A stretch of DNA of 5,818 nt from an uncultured Oscillospiraceae bacterium (lineage in GTDB: Bacteria > Bacillota > Clostridia > Oscillospirales > Oscillospiraceae), in NCBI GenBank assembly GCA_934659415.1, contig CAKUHW010000075.1:1-5818 (forward strand). The letters run 5' to 3'. Both the position numbers and the translations under genes were made by a program. Shown here one piece after another: positions 1 to 5,468 of this stretch (positions are counted from its first letter, which is position 1; the number at the start of each line of letters is the position of its first letter). The notes under the pieces were generated by a model. That model had not been told where the DNA came from. It worked only from the letters and a program-made list of their open reading frames with translations, and searched no databases.

Positions 1-605
1 GGCTTGGCCTTGACGATGGCGCCCATGAGGGCGTTCAGGTTGTCGGCCAGCTTCTCGGGGCCGAAGGACACCTTGCCGATGGGGCAGTGGATGATGTTGG
101 TCTTGTCCAGACGGTACTCGACCTTACCGGCCTTGGACTCCTGGACGGCCTGCGCCACGTTGGGGGTGACGGTGCCGGCCTTGGGGGAGGGCATCAGACC
201 CTTGGGGCCCAGGACCTTACCCAGACGGCCCACAACGCCCATCATGTCGGGAGAGGCGATGACCACATCGAAGTCGAACCAGTTCTCCTTCTGGATCTTC
301 TCCACCATATCCATATCGCCCACATAGTCGGCGCCGGCGGCCTTGGCGGCCTCGGCCTTGTCGCCCTTGGCGAAGACCAGGATGCGCACGTTCTTGCCGG
401 TGCCGTGGGGGAGGACGATGGCGCCGCGGACCTGCTGGTCGGCGTGGCGGGAGTCGACACCCAGCTTCACATGGAGCTCGACGGTCTCGTCGAACTTGGC
501 GGTGGCGGTCTTGACGACCAGATCCATGGCCTCGTTCACGTCATACTGCGCAGCGCGGTCGATGAGCTTGGCGCTGTCCACATACTTTTTACCCTTAGTA
601 GCCAT
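1..605 (-). CDS. rplA: 50S ribosomal protein L1, 3' end cut by window edge
   Basis: Large-subunit protein L1 binds 23S rRNA at the mobile L1 stalk and helps release deacylated tRNA from the E site; in many bacteria it also represses its own rplK-rplA mRNA. The 201 codons present begin [13 protein letters not shown] and read continuously to the left edge. Family landmarks are visible: HGTGK near residues 67-71, [17 protein letters not shown] at 77-93, the signature [20 protein letters not shown] at 118-137 followed by [13 protein letters not shown], and [18 protein letters not shown] at 176-193. The family is usually about 230 residues, so roughly 30 C-terminal residues lie outside. The ATG at 605-603 is chosen because a good Shine-Dalgarno (AAGGGAGG on the minus strand, 614-621) sits 8 nt upstream. 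Only 18 nt separate it from the rplK stop, so the two are surely cotranscribed. No internal damage is seen. Confidence 0.97.
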   Translation of the reverse strand, partial: MATKGKKYVDSAKLIDRAAQYDVNEAMDLVVKTATAKFDETVELHVKLGVDSRHADQQVRGAIVLPHGTGKNVRILVFAKGDKAEAAKAAGADYVGDMDMVEKIQKENWFDFDVVIASPDMMGVVGRLGKVLGPKGLMPSPKAGTVTPNVAQAVQESKAGKVEYRLDKTNIIHCPIGKVSFGPEKLADNLNALMGAIVKAK

Positions 606-623
606 TGATGTTTCCTCCCTTCC

Positions 624-1049
624 TTACTCTTCCACCAGCACGCCCATGGAGCGGGCGGTACCGGCGACCATGCTCATGGCGCTCTCCAGGCTGGAGGCGT
701 TCAGGTCGGGTATCTTGGTCTCGGCGATCTTCTGCAGATCGGCCTTGGACAGAGTGGCGACCTTGGTCTTATTGGGCACGCCGGAGCCGGACTCCAGGCC
801 GCAGGCCTTCTTGATGAGCACGGCGGCGGGAGGGGTCTTGGTGATGAAGGAGAAGGAGCGGTCGGCGTACACGGTGATGACCACGGGGATGATCAGGCCC
901 ATGTCATTCTTGGTGCGCTCGTTGAACTCCTTGGTGAAGGCGGCGATGTTGACGCCGTGCTGGCCCAGGGCGGGGCCCACAGGGGGGGCCGGAGTTGCCT
1001 GACCGGCGGGGATCTGCAGCTTTACATATCCAGTAATTTTCTGTGCCAT
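624..1049 (-). CDS. rplK: 50S ribosomal protein L11
   Basis: L11 binds the GTPase-associated centre of 23S rRNA together with the L10/L12 stalk and is needed for factor-dependent GTPase activity and for RelA-type stringent sensing where present. The 141-residue product is full length for the family. The N-terminal domain (about 1-70) shows [20 protein letters not shown] and [19 protein letters not shown]. The C-terminal rRNA-binding domain (about 75-141) contains [20 protein letters not shown] and ends [16 protein letters not shown]. The FCK motif common in other bacteria reads FTK here, a mild variant. The ATG at 1049-1047 is preferred over a GTG 12 nt upstream, because that GTG lies inside the strong Shine-Dalgarno (GTAGGAGGTG on the minus strand). 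It precedes rplA by 18 nt and follows nusG after an unusually long 123-nt spacer. Confidence 0.98.
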   Translation of the reverse strand: MAQKITGYVKLQIPAGQATPAPPVGPALGQHGVNIAAFTKEFNERTKNDMGLIIPVVITVYADRSFSFITKTPPAAVLIKKACGLESGSGVPNKTKVATLSKADLQKIAETKIPDLNASSLESAMSMVAGTARSMGVLVEE

Positions 1050-1172
1050 TTGAAACAGCACCTCCTACTTAAAATGTGGTGGTGACGGGGCGCGGTGCGC
1101 GCGGTGCGCGGCGCTCCTCCCACGGTGTGGCAGGCATGGCCTGCCGGGGCGGGGCCAAAGGGACCGCCCGGT
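1050..1172 (-). other. Structured nusG-rplK spacer, possible rplKA leader
   Basis: This is the only long gap inside the ribosomal operon. It contains a perfect 7-bp inverted repeat with a 3-nt loop (1129-1145), a weaker 6-bp pairing (1147-1152 with 1164-1169), and an exact tandem repeat of the 9-mer GCGGTGCGC (1092-1100 and 1101-1109). The rplK Shine-Dalgarno lies at the 3' end of the spacer. I see no convincing promoter and no T-tract terminator. L1 is known in other bacteria to bind the rplK-rplA mRNA near this point. A role as the L1 operator is therefore reasonable but is inference: I could not recognise the L1 binding consensus by eye. Confidence 0.4.
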
Positions 1173-1691
1173 TCAGATGGGCTCGACCTGATCCAGCTCC
1201 AGCTCTACGGGAGTTTCCCGGCCGAACATGGACACGACCACGCGGACCTTGCCGCGCTCCTTGTCCAGCTCTTCCACGGTGCCGATGAAGGACTCCAGTG
1301 CGCCGTCGGTGATCTTCACGCTGTCGCCCACGCCGTAAGAGACCACGACCTCGTGCTTCTCCACGCCCAGGGCGGCGATCTCCTCGTCAGTGAGGGGGAT
1401 GGCCTTGTTGGCCGCGCCCACGAACCCGGTGACGCCGCGGATGTTGCGCACCAGGTGCCAGGTCTCGTCGGTCATGACCATCTTGACCAGCACATAGCCG
1501 GGGAAGACCTTGCGCTCCACGGTCTTGGGGCCGTTGTCGGTGATCTCGGTGACGGTTTCCAGAGGAATGGAGACCTCGGTGATCAGGTCGTGCATGTTGC
1601 GGTTTTCCACCGCCTGCTCGATGGAGACAGCCACGGTGTTCTCATACCCGGAATAGGTGTGAGCCACATACCATTTCAGTTCCTCAGCCAT
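1173..1691 (-). CDS. nusG: Transcription termination/antitermination factor NusG
   Basis: NusG is the bacterial Spt5 homologue. It binds the RNA polymerase clamp and modulates pausing, Rho-dependent termination and coupling to the ribosome. The 172-residue product shows the NGN domain (about 1-110), with KWYVAHTYSGYE at 6-17, KVFPGYVLVKM at 61-71 and VRNIRGVTGFVG at 81-92. A C-terminal KOW domain follows (about 117-172), with GVGDSVKITDGALESFIGTV and the ending VELELDQVEPI. Length and domain order are standard, with no extra insertion. The start ATG at 1691 is set by a GAGGT Shine-Dalgarno (1699-1703) 7 nt upstream that overlaps the secE stop codon, which suggests translational coupling. An upstream in-frame extension lacks family similarity and is ignored. 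Confidence 0.98.
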   Translation of the reverse strand: MAEELKWYVAHTYSGYENTVAVSIEQAVENRNMHDLITEVSIPLETVTEITDNGPKTVERKVFPGYVLVKMVMTDETWHLVRNIRGVTGFVGAANKAIPLTDEEIAALGVEKHEVVVSYGVGDSVKITDGALESFIGTVEELDKERGKVRVVVSMFGRETPVELELDQVEPI

Positions 1692-1701
1692 ACCGCAGAC
1701 C

Positions 1702-2001
1702 TCAGCGGCGGAAGAGGTTGAGCAGCGCTTCCACAACGCCCTTGGCGAGCAGGTCGAACAGGCAGATGAAGATGCCCACGATGATGACGCACACCAGGAC
1801 CACCAGCACGTTCTTCATGGTGTCCTTCCCGGTGGGCCAGGTGACCTTCTTCAGTTCGCCCTTCATGTCCTTGAGCCAGCGGGCAATGCGGCCGGGCTTC
1901 TTCTCCTTCTTAGCGGGGGCCTTGGCCTTCTTCTGGGCCTTGTCGGAGCTTACGGTCTCCTTCTTGTCCAGGGCTTCGTCTCGCTTTTCCAGTTCAGACA
2001 T
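1702..2001 (-). CDS. secE: Preprotein translocase subunit SecE
   Basis: SecE is the small clamp subunit of the SecYEG protein-conducting channel in the cytoplasmic membrane. The 99-residue product has a highly charged, lysine-rich N-terminal extension (about 1-38), the conserved amphipathic cytoplasmic helix and hinge RWLKDMKGELKKVTWPT (41-57), and one hydrophobic membrane segment (about 64-86, NVLVVLVCVIIVGIFICLF). That is the single-membrane-span form usual in Gram-positive bacteria, with a somewhat longer charged N-terminus than the roughly 60-residue minimal form. The start has a GAAGGG ribosome binding site at 2009-2014, 7 nt upstream. The gap to rpmG is 33 nt, and only 10 nt separate its stop from the nusG start. 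Confidence 0.97.
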   Translation of the reverse strand: MSELEKRDEALDKKETVSSDKAQKKAKAPAKKEKKPGRIARWLKDMKGELKKVTWPTGKDTMKNVLVVLVCVIIVGIFICLFDLLAKGVVEALLNLFRR

Positions 2002-2034
2002 TCGTATACCCTTCTTTCCTTGAGCAGCGGCTCA

Positions 2035-2199
2035 TTACTTGGTTTCGGTGTGCAGAGTGTGCTTTCTGCAGAAGGGGCAGTACTTGTTGAGCTCCAGACG
2101 CTCGGTGGTGTTGCGCTTGTTCTTGCTGGTGTTGTAGTTGCGCTGCTTGCACTCAGAGCAGCGCAGGGTGATCTTGACACGGCTACCGGCTTTCGCCAT
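2035..2199 (-). CDS. rpmG: 50S ribosomal protein L33, zinc-binding type
   Basis: L33 is a small large-subunit protein near the E site. The 54-residue product begins [19 protein letters not shown] and contains two CxxC pairs (C14/C17 and C41/C44), so it is the zinc-ribbon (C+) form rather than the cysteine-less paralogue made under zinc limitation. The conserved core [18 protein letters not shown] and [12 protein letters not shown] are intact. The ATG at 2199-2197 is fixed by a near-perfect Shine-Dalgarno (AAAAGGAGGTG on the minus strand, 2206-2216). It is the first gene of the rpmG-secE-nusG-rplK-rplA transcript and sits directly behind the leader terminator at 2236-2270, so it is the gene most exposed to attenuation. 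Confidence 0.98.
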   Translation of the reverse strand: MAKAGSRVKITLRCSECKQRNYNTSKNKRNTTERLELNKYCPFCRKHTLHTETK

Positions 2200-2408
2200 T
2201 CTCGGCACCTCCTTTTGAATTTGGCCCTCCGCACGAAAAAACGCCGGAGCGGCCATGGGCCGATCCAGCGCTCTGCAAGGGTACAAGGATACCCGAAAAA
2301 GCTACGGAGGACCGGCAAAATTGCCTCCCTGTGGCCCCGGCCAAGGGGGGAGAGGGTTTTTGCGGCCACCCCGTAAAATGGCGCAAAAAGGAAGCCCTGC
2401 TCACAGGT
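2200..2408 (-). promoter_or_regulatory. Long structured leader of the rpmG operon with attenuator
   Basis: From the predicted start near 2408, the leader runs about 209 nt with no convincing reading frame. In transcript order, several structures can be drawn: a long-range 6-bp pairing GTGGCC/GGCCAC (2364-2369 with 2331-2336); a hairpin GGCAA/TTGCC (2321-2325 with 2314-2318), overlapped by GGAGG/CCTCC (2324-2328 with 2306-2310); a hairpin GGGTA/TACCC (2290-2294 with 2279-2283); and then the terminator. The segment GCCGGTCC (2316-2309) can pair over 8 bp, with one G-U, to GGATCGGC (2266-2259), which is the 5' arm of the terminator. That is an antiterminator. The same segment is partly tied up in the upstream GGCAA/TTGCC hairpin, giving the three-state logic of a transcription attenuator. 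I do not recognise a known riboswitch, T-box or ribosomal-protein leader class, and the ligand is unknown. Confidence 0.55.
2236..2270 (-). terminator. Intrinsic terminator within the rpmG leader (attenuator)
   Basis: On the minus strand CGCTGGA pairs with TCCGGCG (one U-G) and CGGCC with GGCCG around a CAT loop. That makes a 12-bp stem with a single mismatch, followed at once by six T residues (2241-2236). It ends about 36 nt before the rpmG ATG and lies between the operon promoter and its first gene, with no gene in front of it to terminate. A read-through RNA can form another hairpin using the 3' half of the stem (2254-2245 with 2231-2223). Confidence 0.75.
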
Positions 2409-2414
2409 ACGCCC

Positions 2415-2444
2415 AGTTTATCACAGGGGTGCAAGGGTTGTCAA
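2415..2444 (-). promoter_or_regulatory. Sigma-A promoter for the rpmG-secE-nusG-rplKA operon
   Basis: On the minus strand a perfect -35 TTGACA (2444-2439) is followed, after 18 nt, by TAAACT (2420-2415). The TAAACT has an extended -10 TG dinucleotide immediately upstream (TGA before the hexamer). The predicted start is near 2408. The -10 matches consensus at only four of six positions, compensated by the perfect -35 and TG element. No better candidate is seen between here and rpmG. Confidence 0.7.
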
Positions 2445-2466
2445 GAGCAACTTTCTCCTTTATAAT
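2438..2466 (+). promoter_or_regulatory. Strong sigma-A promoter facing right (ncRNA/ruvX)
   Basis: TTGTCA (2438-2443), a 17-nt spacer and a perfect TATAAT (2461-2466) predict a transcript starting near 2473. Its -35 overlaps the -35 of the leftward promoter by five bases on the opposite strand, so two polymerases cannot occupy both promoters at once. The strength looks out of proportion for ruvX alone and suits an abundant RNA. Confidence 0.8.
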
Positions 2467-2472
2467 AGCAGT

Positions 2473-2677
2473 GCGAAAAAATTCGAGCCTGTCAAAAAAG
2501 CCTTGCAGAGTTCGCCGCCGCAGCGGCGAAAACAATGGAATCCGTTTTCTGCCGCGACATGTGCGTGGCAGAAAACACTTCTCAGGCCGCGAGTGTGCGA
2601 ACTGTCCGCGTCCTTCGGACAGTGAGTGCATGTGGCGGACTGCAGCTTACCCGTCAAAAAACGCCCTTAAGTTTTTT
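2473..2677 (+). ncRNA. Candidate structured small RNA (possibly 6S-like) or long ruvX leader
   Basis: About 205 nt directly downstream of a near-consensus promoter contain no plausible gene but many perfect stems. They are TTCGCCGC/GCGGCGAA (2511-2518 with 2523-2530), GTTTTCTGCC/GGCAGAAAAC (2544-2553 with 2567-2576), ACACT/AGTGT (2574-2578 with 2592-2596) and ACTGTCCG/CGGACAGT (2601-2608 with 2615-2622). A closing stem can also be drawn between the ends: AAGC/GCTT, TTGCA/TGCAG and GTTCGCC/GGCGGAC (from 2498-2514 to 2634-2647). It competes with the first hairpin. The stretch ends in an AAAAAAC/GTTTTTT hairpin whose right arm is a T-run (2655-2661 with 2671-2677), a weak terminator. The length and the rod-like closing stem with an apical hairpin are reminiscent of 6S RNA, but I cannot match the 6S consensus by eye. 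It could instead be a cis-acting leader of ruvX. Confidence 0.45.
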
Positions 2678-2693
2678 GCCGGCCTGAAAATTC

Positions 2694-2714
2694 CCCCGCG
2701 GGGCCGCCGCGGGG
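2694..2714 (+). other. GC-rich hairpin just before the ruvX ribosome binding site
   Basis: CCCCGCGG (2694-2701) pairs perfectly with CCGCGGGG (2707-2714) across a 5-nt loop, ending 4 nt before the ruvX Shine-Dalgarno (2719-2726). No T-run follows, so it is not a terminator. It could block a scanning exonuclease or influence ribosome access; function is unknown. Confidence 0.55.
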
Positions 2715-2734
2715 CGCAGAGAGGAGCGTGCCCG

Positions 2735-3151
2735 ATGCGCGCAATGGCCATAGACTACGGCGACGCCCGGACCGGGGTCGCCGTTTCGGACGCCGCCGGA
2801 CTTCTGACCGGCTATACCGCCGTGATCCGCAGCCGGAACAGCGAGGAGGTCCTGCGGGAGCTGTGCGGCCTGATCCGCCAGCGGCAGGTGGAGGAGGTGG
2901 TGATGGGTCTGCCCCGGAACATGGACGGCACGGAGGGGCCCCGGGCGGAGCGCTGCCGCGCCTTTGCCGCCCGGCTGGAGGCGGCCGCCGGGCTGCCCGT
3001 GGTCCTGTGGGACGAGCGCCGTACCACCATCGAGGCCCACCAGATCCTTCACGCCGGCGGGAAAAAGATGAAGCAGCACCGGGACACGGTGGACGCCGTA
3101 GCCGCCTCCCTCATCCTGGAGGGATACCTCACCCGGCGCAGCCGGGGCTGA
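2735..3151 (+). CDS. ruvX: RuvX/YqgF family RNase H-fold nuclease (pre-16S rRNA processing)
   Basis: RuvX (YqgF, YrrK) is a RuvC-like RNase H-fold nuclease implicated in 5' maturation of 16S rRNA; an older proposal is Holliday-junction resolution. The 138-residue product is full length. Motifs in order are AIDYGDARTGVAVSD (5-19, with catalytic Asp7), VVMGLPRNMDGTEGPRAE (55-72), LWDERRTTIEA (91-101) and DTVDAVAASLILEGYL (117-132, with Asp120 the likely second metal ligand). The ATG at 2735 is chosen over an in-frame ATG at 2744 because GAGAGGAG (2719-2726) ends 8 nt upstream of it. An open frame continuing 480 nt further upstream crosses the promoter and hairpins and is not part of the gene. 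In many Firmicutes this gene sits next to alaS and small yrz-type genes. Here it stands alone, divergent from the ribosomal operon and convergent with the sulfatase. Confidence 0.93.
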   Translation: MRAMAIDYGDARTGVAVSDAAGLLTGYTAVIRSRNSEEVLRELCGLIRQRQVEEVVMGLPRNMDGTEGPRAERCRAFAARLEAAAGLPVVLWDERRTTIEAHQILHAGGKKMKQHRDTVDAVAASLILEGYLTRRSRG

Positions 3152-3207
3152 GAGGCCGCCGGGCTGATCTCCCCGGTGACGGCCCCGCAGTCAGCGCTGC
3201 GCGCCCC

Positions 3208-3231
3208 GCAGGGCAAGGGCTCTGCCCCTGC
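3208..3231. other. Hairpin downstream of ruvX, no T-run
   Basis: GCAGGGCA (3208-3215) pairs with TGCCCCTGC (3223-3231) with one bulged C and a 7-nt loop. It lies between the ruvX stop and the main terminator. With no T-run on either strand it is unlikely to stop polymerase by itself, but it may stabilise the 3' end of the ruvX message. The rest of 3152-3240 shows nothing else I can name. Confidence 0.4.
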
Positions 3232-3240
3232 CGCGGTCCG

Positions 3241-3294
3241 TCAAAAAAATAAAAGCCTCCGGCGGTCTCGGAACGACCGCCGGAGGCTCTTTTC
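3241..3294. terminator. Bidirectional intrinsic terminator between ruvX and the sulfatase
   Basis: AGCCTCCGGCGGTC (3254-3267) and its exact reverse complement (3275-3288) form a 14-bp perfect stem with a 7-nt loop. On the minus strand the stem is followed by TTTTATTTTTTT (complement of 3242-3253), an excellent terminator for the sulfatase gene, which ends at 3310. On the plus strand it is followed by CTTTT (3289-3293), adequate for ruvX. Sharing one terminator suits these two convergent genes. Confidence 0.92.
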
Positions 3295-3309
3295 CTGTCC
3301 GGATGATCT

Positions 3310-5442
3310 TCAGCCCTTCGGGTCCCCCAGGACCACCTTGTAGTAGTCGTTGGCAATGACCGACTTGGCGTAGCTGGTCTTGGCGCTGATGATCTGCTTC
3401 ACCGTTTTCACATAGTCGTCCCCCACGGTGATCCCCTCGTTGGGGGTAAAGGTGCCCGTGGAGCCCTCGTAGGTGCCCGCGGCGGTGATCCAGCTGCCGG
3501 AGCCGTCAGTGAACAGCACCAGGGGCATGCAGGTGGATGCCTGATCCGCCTGGTAGTTCTCCGCGAAGATGTCCCGGCCGGAGTAGAGCCGGGAGTCATA
3601 CTCCAGACCGAAGAGGTTGCACAGGGTGGGCACGATGTCGATGGAGGAGCAGGGGGTGTCCACCTCCACGGGCTCCTCCATGGAGCCGCACCACAGGATG
3701 AGGGAGTTGCGGTAGCGGGAGGTCATCTTTTCCGAGTCGTTCAGGCCGGTGAGCTCGTTGTAGTAGTCCACGCCGTCGGTGACCATGGCGTAGGGGTAGT
3801 GGTCGGCGGAGAGGACGATGACCGTGTCCTCGGCGATGCCCGCCTCCTCCAGGGCGTTCAGCAGGTACTCCATGGCATACTCCAGCTCCAGGTTGCAGGC
3901 GATGTAGGCCTGTACCGCCTCGGAGGCGTCGGGATAGGCCGCCTCGGCGGCCTCCCGGTTCTTCCGGGCCATGGCGTTGCCGCTCCAGTTGTAGTTGCAG
4001 TGGCCGCTGACGGTCATGTAATAGGTGTGGAAGTTCACGCCGTTTTCCACATAGTTCTGAATGTAGCCGTCCACCGTGGCCTCCATCATCTCCAGGTCGG
4101 AGTTGGGCCACAGCCGGGAGGGGAGCTCCAGACCCTTGTCAATGGCGGAGTAGTCGTAGCCCATGTTCTCCAGGAAGGCGTCGCGGCCGTAGTAGTTGTA
4201 GGTATGGTCGTGATAGGCGGGGACGGCGTAGCCCAGGGCGCGCAGCTGCCAGGCCAGGGAAATGGGCATGGATACGTTCTTGCTGTAGGCGTAAGAGGTC
4301 TTCCCCTGCACGCCCCACATGGGGATGACCCCCGTGGTGTTGGCAAACTCGCCGCCGATGGTGGACATGGTCCAGTTGGGCTGATAGTAGTTGCTGAACA
4401 CAAAGCCCTCGTGGGTCAGCCTGTACAGAGTTGGGGTGAGCTCCCTGCTGATCACATAGGGGGAGAAGGCCTCGGCGGAGATGAGGATCAGGTTCTTACC
4501 CTTGAACATGCCGGTATACTGGTTTTTCTGGGAGGGGGTGAGGCTGCCGAAGTACTTGTGCATGGCCTTGAAGGTATCGGTGGAGGCGGCGTCATACAGG
4601 GCGTCAAAGTCAATGTCCAGCATGTTGTAGCCGTATTCCACCGGGGTGCTCTCGCTGGGCTCGGCGGAGGGGTCCGCGGAGGGATCGCCGGAGGGGTCGG
4701 CCGAGGGCTCCGGACTGTCGGAGAGGGAGGGACCCACGGGCACGTCGGGCAGGGGCTCCTCCGGCATGCCGAAGATGGCGTGCTTGACCTCCAGACGGAT
4801 GCAGGTGGCCATGCCGAACTGGGGGATGGAGGAGTTGGCGGAGTAGTTGTAGGTGTACAGATCCCGGGCGGGACCGAAGGCAGAGGTCAGCCACCCCGCC
4901 AGCTGGAGCACCACCATAAGGGCCGCCAGCAGGATGCGGCTCCCGTTCTGCTGGCCCTTCTCCCGCAGGACATACCGCTTCAGCACCAGATAGGCCGCAA
5001 AGGGCACAAAGGAGAGCAGAATGCCGGGGAGATGGGTGAAGATGACCTCCATCAGGGTGCTGAAGAAGTCGCCCACGATCTGCCCGGCCATTTCGTTCAT
5101 ATAGTCCAGGCCGAAATAGACCTTAAAAAAGCTCTTGCAGCAGTATTCGATGCTGGCGAACACCGACATCAGCCCCACCAGGACGGCCCCGATGATCCGC
5201 GCGGCCTTTTTCCAGGGCAGCAGGTCCAGAATGAGGAACGCCAGCAGGCCCGCGGCGGCGGAGAAGAGCAGGATGCGCAGCAGGCCCAGGGAGAAGAAGA
5301 CGTCCTCCCCGTCGAATACGCGCACCAGCAGCTCGTGATAGAGCAGGGCCGCGGGGAAAAACAGGGCGGACAGCAGGGGAGAGCCGCCGGCGCCCCGCCG
5401 CTTCCCGGTGTGCCGGGACATAACTCGTTTCGGTCGATGCAT
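3310..5442 (-). CDS. LTA synthase family membrane sulfatase (phosphoglycerol transferase)
   Basis: The product is 710 residues. Five hydrophobic segments (about 25-42, 51-76, 82-100, 132-155 and 168-188) are followed by a linker and an extracellular alkaline-phosphatase/sulfatase domain (about 315-625). This is the architecture of LtaS, which transfers glycerol phosphate from phosphatidylglycerol to a growing teichoic acid chain or glycolipid outside the membrane. Catalytic landmarks by family comparison are Glu324 in NLILISAEAFS, Thr361 in NWTMSTIGGEF as the likely nucleophile, His411/His413 in AYHDHTYNYYGRD, His481 in TVSGHCNYNW and Asp547-His548 in VLSADHYPYA. All look intact. The ATG at 5442 has a GAGGA ribosome site (5448-5452) 5 nt away. 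An in-frame extension to 5556 would overlap the promoter and is rejected. A proline/serine/acid repeat fills the linker (246-265). The exact product (polymer or single glycerol-phosphate decoration) cannot be told from sequence. It is probably monocistronic, with its own promoter and terminator. Confidence 0.9.
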   Translation of the reverse strand: MHRPKRVMSRHTGKRRGAGGSPLLSALFFPAALLYHELLVRVFDGEDVFFSLGLLRILLFSAAAGLLAFLILDLLPWKKAARIIGAVLVGLMSVFASIEYCCKSFFKVYFGLDYMNEMAGQIVGDFFSTLMEVIFTHLPGILLSFVPFAAYLVLKRYVLREKGQQNGSRILLAALMVVLQLAGWLTSAFGPARDLYTYNYSANSSIPQFGMATCIRLEVKHAIFGMPEEPLPDVPVGPSLSDSPEPSADPSGDPSADPSAEPSESTPVEYGYNMLDIDFDALYDAASTDTFKAMHKYFGSLTPSQKNQYTGMFKGKNLILISAEAFSPYVISRELTPTLYRLTHEGFVFSNYYQPNWTMSTIGGEFANTTGVIPMWGVQGKTSYAYSKNVSMPISLAWQLRALGYAVPAYHDHTYNYYGRDAFLENMGYDYSAIDKGLELPSRLWPNSDLEMMEATVDGYIQNYVENGVNFHTYYMTVSGHCNYNWSGNAMARKNREAAEAAYPDASEAVQAYIACNLELEYAMEYLLNALEEAGIAEDTVIVLSADHYPYAMVTDGVDYYNELTGLNDSEKMTSRYRNSLILWCGSMEEPVEVDTPCSSIDIVPTLCNLFGLEYDSRLYSGRDIFAENYQADQASTCMPLVLFTDGSGSWITAAGTYEGSTGTFTPNEGITVGDDYVKTVKQIISAKTSYAKSVIANDYYKVVLGDPKG
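4648..4707 (-). repeat. PSxD tetrapeptide repeat in the sulfatase linker
   Basis: Residues 246-265 of the sulfatase are five tandem four-residue units of the form Pro-Ser-x-acid (PSAD, PSGD, PSAD, PSAE, PSES), encoded by five consecutive 12-nt units with related sequence. The segment lies between the last membrane helix and the catalytic domain. It is expected to be a flexible, acidic spacer holding the enzyme away from the membrane. Such in-frame 12-nt units could vary in number between strains. Confidence 0.8.
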
Positions 5443-5468
5443 AATGGTCCTCGCTTTCAAGGCTCGCG

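Noticed and set aside
87..608. 173-codon open frame on the plus strand opposite rplA
   Set aside because: It is the antisense shadow of a GC-rich, strongly conserved ribosomal gene, with low-complexity composition and no ribosome site.
1095..1721. 208-codon open frame on the plus strand opposite nusG
   Set aside because: It is the complement of nusG codons, rich in Asp/His/Gly/Val as expected for such shadows. nusG itself has full family similarity.
2360..2375. GGGGTGGCCGC in the rpmG leader resembling a T-box element (GGGUGGNACCGCG)
   Set aside because: Two central bases are missing, it is not next to the terminator, and no specifier-loop stem is evident. Ribosomal operons are not usual T-box targets.
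2461..2530. Possible second leftward promoter using TTGACA at 2496-2491 and TATTAT at 2468-2463
   Set aside because: The spacer would be 22 nt, too long for sigma-A. The TATTAT is simply the complement of the rightward -10 region.
2255..2734. In-frame open extension upstream of ruvX (would give a 298-residue protein)
   Set aside because: It crosses the rightward promoter, the candidate RNA and several perfect hairpins, shows no family similarity, and has no ribosome site. A good Shine-Dalgarno fixes the start at 2735.
2200..2734. tRNA genes or SRP RNA in the divergent region
   Set aside because: No T-arm GGTTCRA box or cloverleaf was found, nor an SRP GGAA/GGAAGCAGC-type loop. tRNAs often sit near rpmG-secE but not here.
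4645..4725. CRISPR-like or mobile repeat in the 12-nt repeat tract
   Set aside because: The repeats are contiguous, in frame, without spacers, and encode a Pro/Ser/acid linker within an intact gene.
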